NCBI GenBank assembly: GCA_902702965.1
Contig: CACRXP010001151.1
Span: 65,088 to 129,087, forward strand
Length of the DNA stretch: 64,000 bases
Direction of reading: 5' to 3'
Source of the DNA: Spirometra erinaceieuropaei
Taxonomy: Eukaryota; Platyhelminthes; Cestoda; Diphyllobothriidea; Diphyllobothriidae
The notes under the pieces are model-generated. The model saw only the letters and a list, made by a program, of their open reading frames with translations. It was not told where the DNA came from and ran no database searches. Both the position numbers and the translations under genes were made by a program. Of this stretch, positions 45,601 to 57,110 are shown in pieces; position 1 is the stretch's first letter; the number at the start of each line of letters is the position of its first letter.

Positions 45601-46870
45601 GGTAAGGACATTTTAGCCTAAATTCGCGTGCATGCAAGCTCGGTGATACAAGTCTATTAGATACGATTTACATTTCACATTTTAATTCGCGATGAGACAC
45701 TACACCACAAGTAAATCGAAGTCCAATTTCTTTAAACCCATTTAACAACCGCCTTATTCTACAGGTAAGAGCTGGTTTTTTTACTTTTTATAAAAGAAAG
45801 TATCACTAGAACTGTATTAATTCATTGTTGAGTGATTTTCTCGCAGCCTAAAAGAGGCGGCCTCTTTTGCTGTTCTTTTACACTGCACCTAACCCGGATT
45901 ACGATACACTATCGAGCTGCGCATTCTGTCTTGACGCCGGGCCCACGAGTGTAGGGAAGATTGAGTGCGGTCGATGCTGTGCAGGTGTAGCCCCATTGGG
46001 GACTATTTCATGCGCGAGTCACCGCCCTATGTCCGCCGTAACCTGTCGGTGACAACGGTCGAACTGTCATATCGCCACAACATGTTTTGTGGACTGCGCT
46101 TGAAGTCTATAGCCGGCGCAAAATTTTCAAATGCCACATCTTCATGGATAAGTGGAAAACTCCTATACCAATATCTTTGATTCCGCATTCGGAGATGCTA
46201 GCACGATAACGGTTTAACTAGGTGGCACGTTCTACAATCTATCATAAATTTATAGGCAGAACGTGAAAAATCAGACGCGAAAGTGGATTTCAGGGTTGGA
46301 AATAGGCATCCGACTAGTAACAGTTCATTTATACTTAAACATTTTCTACCACGTGTCCCGTTGCTCAGTTTGGAAGGCCTTTTAGTAAAAAACTGCTTGA
46401 GTCCACTAAATTGTTTCATTATCAGTCTGATGCAGAAGCATATACAGAGTTGTTACAGCATGATGTTATTTTATTGCTTGCTTATTTGAATAATACTCGT
46501 CAAGGTATTTGAACAAAATATGCAGCTAACTGCCGAATAATTTCTAATGAATACGCAATCCGAAATATTCAACACATGCTGACTTCGCAATAAAGAACGC
46601 ATAATTAAAATCACCGGCTGTCTTGGGAGTTTCCGTACCTCAAAACGTGCCACTATATCTATTGTCCCTGTTTGCCGTCTTAACTACTGACGGCTTATAT
46701 ATCTTCTAGTATTATGTGATTCCACATCCGGATTGGTGTAGTGTACAATGCCAGCCTAATTTCTAGTGAAATATATATTCAGCCAGTTCAACACAGTTCA
46801 CCATTCGTAAATTTTTTTGAGCAGTCAACCATGATAGAGACTGCCTTATTTCAAAACATCACATAGCCAT
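42700..46870. other. Long stretch without supported genes
   Basis: AT-rich, many short ORFs, none convincing. A fragment SAKSSVKFSL (about 43985-44015, +) recalls the QAHSSVKFTL of PLE RTs but is too short. An AT-rich palindrome lies at about 43094-43127. Confidence 0.4.
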
Positions 46871-46899
46871 TTCTATACAAAAACACATAGTTAAGCATA

Positions 46900-47225
46900 T
46901 AAATTGTCTCAAGAGTAGGAAAAATGCGATTCGCAGGCAGTATATCTAAAGAAAAGGAGGCGTTCACCGGGAGGGCTGTATTGGATGTCTGACGCTTCAT
47001 GTAGGCGTTTCCTCTACCCAAGATAAAAGACTGAGAATTCATGCGCACAGATCTCATTTTATGGCATCAACCAAAACGCGCCGTATAAGGAGAGCTGTGT
47101 GCATGACTTCTCGGTCTCTGAAGATGGGTAGAAGAAACGACTACTCACAACGACAGAACACCAATACACCTCCCCTGGTGAACGCGGCCTTTTCTTTTGA
47201 CATAAATTGCTCTTACGTTTTACTG
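46900..47225. repeat. Head-to-head inverted repeat with peptide-level similarity
   Basis: The minus strand (47053..46930) and the plus strand (47087-47210) translate to related peptides: minus MNSQSFILGRGNAYMKRQ, plus MTSRSLKMGRRNDYSQRQ, both followed by a LPVNASFSLDI / LVNAAFSFDI block. The arms are about 130 bp and only a few dozen bases apart. The family is not recognised; could be paired exons or an inverted element relic. Confidence 0.5.
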
Positions 47226-48061
47226 ACTTTCACACATACCTTGACGATTAAGGCATTTTAAATAACATGCATCTAAGGATGGAGTCTACAGGTAGGATAT
47301 GATATCGATCATATAGCATTTTTGTATTAGAGTATACATGATCACCAGCAAAGGGTGTGGAACGCAGTCTAGTCTGACCTCGAGTTTGAATTTGGCACTG
47401 TTTGAATCGTGGGTCGGAATGAAAAACCACGCAAACAGCCCTGCGAATGACAGAGACGTTCTCCCTAAAATCAATACTTGGATGTTTCTGGCAAACGCGG
47501 CTGCAATCCCGAGGCTGTCCACCCATCAAACGAAGCGGATTACATAAGCTGAGGAGGAATGTAAAACTATATTATTCACTGTTACCCTCATACTACTGGC
47601 CATTTTGCGTTTTTTTAATGTCCTTCCAGTCCGCCTATGCATGGGATGCGGTGCTACAGTCAGGTTGCCTCGAGTGTTGGGCGGGTTTCCGCTGTCCATG
47701 AATTAAGTACATTTTATAGTCACCTTTCTGAAATCCGCATATGCCGCACCCCGTAGCCCTGGAGGCACTGTTGGTCTAGAGGAGACATGTTATTTGCAGC
47801 GTACTATGTAGCTATTGGTAGCAGGTGGTACCATACAAGACCCTAAGTGGCATCATTACACAAAACTCTGTCCACGCAGCTGGAAGCGCGGACTATTATG
47901 CAACATTAGTGTGTACATATATCAGGAAGGATACGACAGATTGTGAGCACCCGTTTTTTGCAGCATTTAGTCCGGCATATTTAACGTTATTCAGCCACTT
48001 ATAACCCTGATCTGCTGCTGGAACCAGGAACACAAGCATACGCTAATTTAACTGGCGCAGG
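47226..48061. other. No supported gene
   Basis: No recognisable feature. Confidence 0.4.
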
Positions 48062-48770
48062 ATGTCTACCGCTGCGGTCTACCAGATCGGTCATAAGCAC
48101 CTAATTGAAACGAAATTCATCAGTACCTCACAAACTTCTATACTCTGTCAGTGCATGTTGGGTATTTATCCAGTCAGGAATGACCGCACCCGTGTGAGCA
48201 ATATGAACGCAACGGGCCGTCAACTTGGGACTGACATTAATGAACCAAGGTTGGCTTCTGCCGATACGACCCGTTATCTTTCGTGTTTGCGCACTCCCTT
48301 GATTGTGACCGTCTTTAAAATTGGGACGGTACTGATGCGGTCGCCATGGATAACACCAAGCATGCACGGGAACTGTTCGAAGCTTGGCAATCCGGTGCGG
48401 ACAACATTAACCTCCAAGTTGACCTAGATGTCCACTACGAGGGTCGCCGATCGAGATGGACTGATAAGCGTCCACCTAAAGAACAACAACAGGTAATGCA
48501 TTCTCAGACAAGCATAATCTCGCCGACACGCCATGCCTCCCTCCGTACCCTTGCCTCCAACAGGGGGAGCTAAAGCCGGGACCCACAACATTTATCCTCA
48601 CCTAAGGCACCCATCATAACACGACGCACACCTACCGCTCGCAAGCTTGTCTGCTTATCTCTTTGGCTGCGTCTTCAGCCAGCATTGTGACGATTACGCC
48701 TCTCAATATTCACATCGCCTGGCATCGGGTTAGTGCAATCAGCTCGTAAATTTCGAGTAAAACTCATTTT
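48062..48770 (+). mobile_element. PLE 3' relic (GIY-YIG C-terminal part)
   Basis: Across frames: NATGRQLGTDINEPRLA (GIY-YIG core remnant), RYDPLSFVFAHSLDCD, then MDNTKHARELFEAWQSGADN and DLDVHYEGRRSRW. A basic, proline- and serine-rich tail follows (IITRRTPTARK) and the 3' end reaches SARKFRVKLI near 48740-48770. Frameshifts and stops occur throughout. This is a third PLE subfamily. Confidence 0.7.
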
Positions 48771-49013
48771 TTTCCGATGGACTCCCTTCTTTCCATCATA
48801 TCATCCGCAATGCATACTAAATCACTTAGGAATGCAAACGTTTATCGGGAAGTCATTTGTTCAGAAATTATTTTTTTAGTGAATTGTTCATTGCCCTAAC
48901 ATAGTATGCGTAGTTTCACATTTCGATCGAATTGCTTGAAAATCATTTTATTCACACACTTTAAGGATAGCATAATTCGCAAATAATATTCCGTTATTCC
49001 TTAAGAGGCACAG

Positions 49014-49483
49014 ATGATTTTGCCACTAAAAACCGTAAGCGGCATGGACATGATTAGGGTATTCTGTCTACGCGTTTCGAACGATGTCGGTACATGTGCG
49101 TTCTTTGCCATATCGGACCACCGCACATCCAATTTACTCTATAGAGATTTGATGAACAGGTACTGGAACGGCCCGTGTAGAACTCCTCGAGCGCGTCGAC
49201 CCATGGGGCTACAGATCGACTAGAGCGTTTAGAACTGGCTTCTGAAAAGGAGCATTTACATCTAATTAAAAAAACATTAATCACCCAAATTTCCATGTCC
49301 GGGACGCTTCATCAAATTTGGTGAATGGCTAGTTTAACTGTCTTTGGCGGAATGCATTGGCTGTGTTTGACTGTTTGCTCATTGGATACTTCAAACATAC
49401 TATGCAGCGACTCTCTTGGACAGTGTGGCTGTATCTATAATATACAGGATACCATTTCTTAGAAGAAACGATTTAAGGCATCG
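49014..49483 (+). promoter_or_regulatory. Conserved upstream region of L7
   Basis: Patchwise similar to the L2 and L6 upstream blocks (CATATCGGACCACCGCACATCC near 49108 matches their CACATCAGACCAC). Contains the conserved element AGTTTAACTGTCTTTGGC (49331-49348) and TATAATA at 49436-49442, 42 bp before the start codon. Confidence 0.5.
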
Positions 49484-52132
49484 ATGAGGGACGGCAAATT
49501 GACTGTGGGACTGGTGCTTTTGAGTTGTTGCCTAGGTGGCACGTTCGCCTGCAGGTCGCAGAGGTGTAAAATGCAACATTTAAAATGTGTTTGATAAATA
49601 TTTATATCATGAGTTTCGTAGTTTATGCACGGTATTTAGAGCAGTAAACCGGAATCTCGTTATCCTCAAATACCAACGTTTAAGGCGATCTGCGTTTATT
49701 TTCAAAATCTGAGATGCTGCATGGCCAGTGGAGAAAATGTGCCACTCCGCATAGATTAGCTGCTGAATCACGTTTACATGTAGTTAGTCAGAAGGCGATT
49801 TCTTTTGAAACGCAAAACCGTTAAATGAAATGAGGAAGTTAGAATAATATTTCATTTCTTTTGTCTTCACAAAAGCGGAAATGTCGGAAAACATACAGTG
49901 TATGACCGATGCCATAAATTGTTGGCAGAAGTTCTCAAATGCATTCTCTGAAAGGAAGAATGACTTGGGTGGGGTTGTATTAATGATTATCGTGCGACAT
50001 AATTCCATAATATTTTAGACTGGACAGGATGTCGAATTTTGAAATCACGTCTTTTTAACTTCCTACAGAATGACCATTTAAGCATTATACATTTTCTTAC
50101 ACTGGTTTTCGCTCATTTTATAAATTTAAATACATTTTATAAAAATTTGCAGAGAACTGTGCTTTATTTCACGCGTTTGAAAGTACATCATATTGGCTTC
50201 ACATGTTATCCCCAACAAAGGTATTATTTCGGTTTGAAAAACGATTCTAACTATGAGGCTTTTATGACCGGTCGATGTCCATATATACAGCATCTCACAT
50301 GTCCATATAATAATACGGCTCATGACATGAAAAATACAGTTCGCTTCCATTCCAACTTTCATACAATTCACACGATATCCTCTTAAAGGCAGGGAGGAAT
50401 ATTTGATTTTTTTAAGTAGAAGGTATGCACCTTGCAGACTGAAATCGCTAAACGCCAACAAAACGGTTGATCTGAGTCAAAACTACTGGAGTTGTGAAAC
50501 ATTTTCAAAACCTATAGGTGCACTTTCTTCGGACACACAATGCAAAGACAATATGCTTTTCTACTAAACGAGCAATTAAATATATTTGAATTTATAATGG
50601 CCAAAGAAAACAAATGTTAACCATGCATACTGTTGAAGTAGTCATTTTTGGCTAGTCTGGTTTATGCAGGAGGTCGAAAAGAAATGCATATAAAGTTCGA
50701 CATCCTGACGAGTTCGAAATACCGTGGGATTGCGTCACACGATAATGATTATTACAATCCCACTAAAAAATCCTTCCTAATGGAATAACCCTTTCAGCAT
50801 TTAAGACAAAACGTCGTGAGATCTGTGTCGCACTGTATACAGTAAATAGTTTAGTCGATGCCTTTAGTGACGAAAACTGCAAAGTGCCTGGCGCTATCTC
50901 TTTTGCCTGAACTACGCAGGATCAAACGAAAGGATTTCGGTAAATGACACCTAGGCTATCCAGATGGATTCATCGTTAAATTAAAAAAACGTGAAGTATA
51001 TATTTCCATTTACTTGGTTGTTTACCCTGCAATTGTCATTCATTGCAAAAAGCTTAGACTCCAGCTTGAAGTGGCGGTGTATGACATGTGTGTGGCATAA
51101 AAATGTCTCTGTTTCAACGAGGTAAACGACCGACAAAAAAGATAACATCCTTGTAAAACAAATTTTACCTACCACAGTTTACTCTACACATCATACATGT
51201 TCAGTTGAGCGTGTAACAGAATCTCCCTTAATATAACACCATTTCATTCTAGATACTCATCCCAGAATCCCAGAACTAGACGTGGTCGGGGAGTTCCTCC
51301 ATCGTGGTTTTGCAGCCCTGAACACTTTGCTTAATCAATATAGAGAACGCACAAGATTATCTTCATTTACCATGGTTTTCGGTGATAGCACACGTATAGA
51401 CCACTGTCTAATGTTGCGATCGTCAATCGTGGAAGATTATAGTTGCGATAACATAGCTACCCCCTTATATTTCCATATACAACATGTAAGCTGATCTTCA
51501 TTACGATCAACCAATTTTAAACACATTGCAGTTGCATGTCTTAAAACGAATTTCCCTTCTTGTCGATCAGTTGTGTTTGCATTTTACCATTTCAGAGTAC
51601 AGACATTGAAAGGGATCTTTGGATGATCAAGGTCATACACTTTGCAGATGTCATGGTGAACATAACCGGACGAATGCATACTGGAGTTGTACCTCAAAGT
51701 TGCACAATCAACTCTCTGTCTATAAGAACGGAGGTCGAGAAAAATACTACGGGGTGTCACTTTATCATTGCTCTTTCTTCGAGCAAGCTTACGGGGATAT
51801 GTGCTCAAGTCAGCCCTTACGTATTTGGAGAGGAAACTGCCAATGGCCTGTTAACCATCGGCAATACAAAATGGAAAATTAATAAAGCTACATCGACTTG
51901 CATTACTCACCTTTTCTTGGTGATTTGCCAGAATCAGTACGTTGTGCCAGGATGTGACCTCAGCAGCAAATTTAAAAAAGAAATATTACTTCCACCGTCT
52001 GCTATAACGGATGTGGGAATCAGTAAATGCGCCTGTGCACCACTTGGGATGGACATGTACGACAAGCTGGAGTTCCATGTACGCTTTAGGGCGTACTACC
52101 ACACGTCTTGTTGCCCACCATGTGCTAGATAG
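49484..52132 (+). CDS. L7: family gene with frameshift-extended C-terminus
   Basis: Exons are 49484-49565 (82 nt), 51253-51485 (233 nt) and from 51596. The ancestral ATG has become TTG, but an in-frame ATG five codons upstream gives signal peptide MRDGKLTVGLVLLSCCLGGT. The first donor is best placed at GTAAAA (49566), which keeps phase 1. Exon 2 retains the family IPELDVVG and RIDHC. Exon 3 is 259 nt to the ancestral stop (51854): one extra base in ACGGGGTGTCAC (about 51750) shifts frame, so the ancestral ending is replaced and the reading stays open to 52132. The predicted 283-residue product loses the conserved terminal Cys and gains a new tail ending YYHTSCCPPCAR. Intron 2 is 110 bp. Either a novel extended protein, a young pseudogene or an assembly error. 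Confidence 0.5.
49885..50836. mobile_element. ~0.95-kb palindromic element in L7 intron 1
   Basis: Left arm (49885-50200) and right arm (50560-50836) are diverged reverse complements: for example CAGGATGTCG in the left arm and CGACATCCTG in the right, and CACTGTATAC facing CATACAGTGTATG. It belongs to the same family as 52249-53242 but is older. It explains why L7 intron 1 is about 0.95 kb longer than that of L6. Confidence 0.6.
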
Positions 52133-52248
52133 GAGGACGGAGTGCGAATCGGTTAGCAATTGGCATGACATGAACCTAGAACGCAGCACTAAGGTTTGAC
52201 TATTTTAGGAGGGCTTGTTCCAAGTAACGTTTAAGGGACTGCCATATG

Positions 52249-53242
52249 CAGTGCGTGACCTATCTCATGAAATGTTGGCTGAAATTCTGAAATGCGTTTT
52301 CGATTAGGAAGGATTGCTTGGTCGCGGTTGTGATACTGCTTATCTTGTGGCATACTCTTATAACATTTCGGACTTGTCAGGATGTCGGCTAATAAATGCA
52401 CTTCTTTTTAATCACCTGTATAAAGCGTGCTCGGGAAAAAAATTACTATTAAGTAGCATGCATTTTTCCAATTGGTTTTCGATGGTCTTGGAAATTCAAA
52501 TATATTTTATAGAAAACACAATGAAAAATGTGCCTTCTTTTAGTCAATCAATAGAGAATCATGTCTTCTTTATATTTTATACTTAATGAAGGAGTATAAT
52601 TAGGTTTTAAAAAAGTATTCCAATTGCCGAACAATTTGGAGCCTGATCATTCGTTGCATTAGCGCTTGGTGATTTCATTCTGCAGGGTGCATGCGTTCCG
52701 CGCAAAGAAAATCACATATTTTTCTATGCCATTAACATATCTTATATGGAGACCATGAAATTTTGTAATGGATGCGGACTATTTTGCACAGTTCATAAGA
52801 AGCTGTGGTAAACGGCTAGGTACGAGGTTAGGTGAATGGATATTGCGCGGTCTTAGAAAGTGTCATAATTAAAAACTTTTTTAAAACCTAATTATACTTT
52901 TTCCTTAAGTATAAAATATGAAGAAGACACGATTCTCTATTGATTGCTTGAAAAAAGCATATTTTTGTTTATTGTTTCTATAAAATATGTTTGAATTTCC
53001 AAGACCATCGAAAATGCATGGGAAAAATTCATGCTTATTAAGTTATCATATTTTACCGAGCACGCTTTCTACAGGAGATTGAAAAGAAATGTAGTTAAAG
53101 GCCGACATCCTACCAGTTCCGAAATGTTATAAGAGTATGCGACAAGATAAGCAGTATTACAACCTCGACCAAGTAATTCTTCCTAATCGAAAACGCATTT
53201 CAGAATTTCAGCCAACATTTTATGAGATTGGTCACGCACTGT
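52249..53242. mobile_element. ~1-kb palindromic (foldback-like) element
   Basis: Left arm 52249-52611 and right arm 52865-53242 are reverse complements at about 85-90% by eye, around a 250-bp centre. GCAGTGCGTGACC begins the left arm and GGTCACGCACTG ends the right. Related single arms occur at 5885, 21668 and 42425, and a second full palindrome at 49885-50836. Stops interrupt every frame. Probably a foldback or long-TIR non-autonomous DNA transposon; target-site duplications were not established. Confidence 0.65.
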
Positions 53243-53249
53243 AGCTCCT

Positions 53250-54170
53250 ACATTAGTCCAATGCAGTCAGATTTACGACGGGTAAAACGTGCGACAGATC
53301 AAATAGTTAGTTTTTGGGTCGAACACTTCTACTGCACTGACATATGTCAACGAAAGCAAGTCATTGGAAGAGGCAACCGAAGGAAGTACTCATGCTACTG
53401 CCGGCATTATAAGTACGATGTACGGAGAATGTAGTCGAGTACTGCCAGACTGAGGAACTGCCTTCGACCACATTATCCTGGAAAACGCAAAAGTAAAATA
53501 AAATACAGCAAATTAGAGGGCAACATAGCTGAATATGCATTTCGTTGCACCCGATGCCGAAAGAGAAGATCATCGTATTTTACAGATGGGTTAAATAGAG
53601 TTCGACGTTCTTGAGGGTAAGAAATGTAAAACGAAACAAGGACTCATGCAATATAAAACAGAGTATGGGCCGGAATAATTCATTACTTATAAACCTTTAA
53701 ATGCTAACTATTTTCTGTCCTGTAAGTGGTGCTTATATAGTTGGCAGGCCAGTCAAATATATAGTAGAATTTGCCGATAAAAACGGTGAAGAGCTAATTG
53801 ATGTGTTTATTCTGTCTTATACAATGTGCTAGATTTTCGGGAGGCAAACGTTCACAAATGTATTTGCATGTGCAACTTACACTATTCAGGCGTTTTTTAT
53901 TTCTTTCAAGCGCGTGTTTTGGCCTAATATTAACCCTTGGTCCAACAATACGTTAATATGAATTAGAATATAACGACGTAATCTGTGTAAAGCAGACTGC
54001 CTTAAGTAAATAAAAGCGTAACAGGTGTCGAGCAAAACAGGAAATGTAGAAACTGCCAATTTAGTGCACGAGAAAACAGCTAGGGTAATCAACAATTTAT
54101 TCTTATATCAATTGTTAAGGTTGGCGACCCTATTCATAGTTTATGCTGGATTCAACGGTCAAAAGAGAGA
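53250..54170. other. No supported gene
   Basis: No recognisable feature. Confidence 0.4.
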
Positions 54171-54199
54171 AGAAAACTGTTAGATATAGGCTGAATGTA

Positions 54200-54525
54200 A
54201 ATACCGAAAGCACCCGTCGATAAGAATGGCTATTGCTGGCATATTAACCGTCGTCAGCCATTCATACCCCAACCCTGAAATGTGGAACACCTGCGGCTCC
54301 ATCCTGCAATTTTTTGCATAGACGTCTAACCACTGGACCAGACGCTTGTTACCCTGTTGGTTGCGATCTTGAAAATACAATGATAGGGAGACGATCACTG
54401 ATCGTGTAACGGAAATCACTTTTCCCGTTGTGCCCTGGCGATGTTACTCGAGCTGAAGGAGCGGCCGCACAGCGGCGCGTACTGTAGGCAAGACGAGATT
54501 GCCGACAAAGTCAAGTAAGACAGAG
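54200..54525 (-). mobile_element. tRNA-derived SINE with the same motif at both ends
   Basis: Box A is seen on the minus strand as CTGGTCCAGTGGTTAGAC (about 54343..54326); box B is degenerate. The unit begins with ACCGAAAGCACCC (54202) and ends with GCCGACAAAGTCAAG (54501), both versions of the SINE terminal motif GCCGACAAAGACAAGG, about 299 bp apart. It also contains GATCGTGTAACGG and GCCGCACAGCGGCGCG blocks shared with 3522-3770. Confidence 0.65.
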
Positions 54526-54529
54526 GCAT

Positions 54530-56590
54530 GATTCCACAAATGAACATAAACCCACTATTTGCTCGGACTTTAGCACAAAATTGTACTAATTATTCGGACA
54601 AATAAACTGTATATCTAAGGTAAATTCTGAGGGCGGTGCGGTTCGCAAAACCTTTTGGCCATAATTCATAATGGGTTTTTCTCGAAATTTTAAGCCTGAC
54701 AACGATCTGGCAAATAAAAGCACAGCTTTAAGTACACGGAAAGGTAGCATTACTGGTCTGCCCAAAAGAGTTGTTTACGTGTGTTTTTGACGCCTATGAG
54801 GAAAAGAATAGACCCGAGAATGCGTCACCTGCAATAAAACCGTCCAGATTTTCAGTAATCGTAAACCTAGAAATTCTTAGTTATTTAAATGTTAACTAAA
54901 GGGCTATATTTTAGTAAATGTCAGTGAAGTTAGCTTAAGCACGTTTTTGAAGATTATGTAATCTGGAGATTCCATGGCAGAAATAAAATCTTTTAATAGG
55001 CCTCTTCGCTCACAAATGGAAATGACAACCAGTAGAGCTGTACGCATCGGATAAGTTAAGTAGTTCACTGGCAAGAGCAAACGCACAGCAAACATGACAA
55101 ATGTTTCTAAGACTGTTCATTGATCTAAATTATTGATCAATGGCTAACTTCAGCGAATCCACTGTAATATGGTCCGGTTTTAACATTCAGTTTGAATAGC
55201 TGGTGGATCATATTTCTAGATTCTAAATTCACCGTACATGACGACGTTCGTGTTAACATACATGGGGTCACTTACACATTTCGAGCTTTTCATACTTAGA
55301 TCACTCACTTCTTAAATAGTGCGTGACGGACATGCTACAGATCACGCCTTTAGAGTCCCCCATACTTGCAAGGTTTTAATATTGAGTTACTGAAAATTTC
55401 CGTTGACCTGGGGCTGAGTAGCTGTCACTGAGTCTTGTGCTCAAAAGGTGTCGCGTGAACTTCAGTCGACTTCAAGAGAAAAAAACAAGGTCAACGAACA
55501 TGCCATGCGTATTGCTGGACTCAGATGAGTTTACCCAGCTCAGCCGCATTTACCAGCATTGCGCGAAATATACGAGTTGCCGGTAAAATTTAAAAAGCTT
55601 CTCTTGAGGACGAAATGTATAGAGGCAATATTGGAAAAATAAACATTGTTCGGGATTTGTCGTTACCAGAGCAGGGTTGAGGCTTAGTTGGTTTGTCGAT
55701 CCCCTCCACACAACAACCAGATAAAAGTATTGATAACCTCTGCATTTTGAACCCACGGAAATGTTTCGTACCACGCATCAAATCTTCCAATAGTTGCGGC
55801 AAGTGTTTGAATTTCAGGTGTTTTGGTTAGTGGGATAAAATTCTTGCTAAAACGAAAGAGCGAATACGGATTGATCTGATCACGTCTGTGTATTTGGCTA
55901 GTACATCTGCTGATCGTATGTTATCTTCTGACAGAAAAATATACTACTAGCTGTTTAACGGCAGTTAATGAATATGGTACGGTCACGCCGCAGTGGCGAA
56001 AATATTCATATTTTGAAATTTGATCTGCGGCCATAGACCTTAGTTTAAACTGCTTTACTTCAAATTAGCGGTTAATTTCGGATAAAATTAAAAAGCGACT
56101 GAAGTTATCGTCAGGCATCTGTTTTATCATGAAAGTCCAAGCATACCTCCACTACATCCTCAGTTACAGAATGGACAGCAGCTTTCGACAAAACGCTTAA
56201 AAAGCAACACGTGCATTCGTCGACCGGCTTTCGTCAGTGGGGGATGTGATTGTGGCTGTGCATAGGGATCACGTTCTTATCTGAACAACTGACTCCGGTC
56301 TATTGACGGCCTGTCGGTTTGACTAATATCGCCATCACGCAACTTAAAGAACCACTTCGAGAGTGTGAATGGAAATTCGGGCCAGCTGATGTCCTTGAAA
56401 CGCCGGCAACGTGTGCCCATGCATGAATGATAACTTTTTCCTCTGGCACGGAATTTGAGAAGGACGAGGTGACTAGCCATGATGCAGTTGGTCTTTGAAC
56501 TGTATGACACGAACTCACGTTTCTAAGCAACGCTTTCACACCTGTCGAGGCCATTTCCAATACAGGTTAGAACATGCTAGGTCTTCTTTT
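54530..56590. other. No supported gene
   Basis: No recognisable feature; antisense ORFs at 56277-56560 are unsupported. Confidence 0.4.
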
Positions 56591-56599
56591 TAATGGACT

Positions 56600-57110
56600 C
56601 TCAGAAGACAAACGAAGAGCACCAGACTGCAGAATTCGATGGAGGTTTTTACGGCCTGTTAAATGTCTACGAGCCGATGGTACCACTGCGCCCCGTCGTC
56701 TTCTTACGCGGCACCCCGCGGATATAATCAGTCAAAGGAAATGTTCCGGCGACTTTGCGTCCCTACATTTGATTCGGACTGGACAGAGAAGTCAACTGAT
56801 GAGCTTTGAAGCGCATCCAGCACATGATGGTGTGTAACGGAACTCATTTGTCCCGATGTGCCGTGGGTATCTTACACGTGCACAACTAGCAGCCGCACAG
56901 CAACGCCTGCTATAGACAAGGCGTCTCAGATTTTCGGCTGTACCGGTGACTTTTATTCTTTGCAAGGGAGTTCGATTGGACCCAGTCGTTGGCGGGAGAG
57001 TTTTGACGCGCATCTGGCATTCTGATCTAGGGTCAGACAAGATGATGGTGGTATTTGATGTGGTCTCCTTATCCACCTTCCATATTAATCCATTCGATGT
57101 TAGCTGTCGA
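56600..57110 (+). mobile_element. PLE reverse transcriptase relic, interrupted
   Basis: Reads GFYGLLNVYEPMVPLRPVVF and LRGTPRI (fingers, 56640-56720), then a remnant of the DSDWTEKS region. At about 56838-56985 a piece of SINE-like sequence (GTGTAACGGAACTCATTTG, GCCGCACAGCAACGCC) interrupts it. It resumes with VLTRIWHSDLGSDKMMVVFD and VVSLS at 57000-57085: RT motif A with its aspartate intact. Downstream RT is missing. Confidence 0.65.

Noticed and set aside
45867..46180. Cys-rich ORF (CGRCCAG) as a small secreted protein
   Set aside because: No signal peptide, no splice context and no paralogue in the window.
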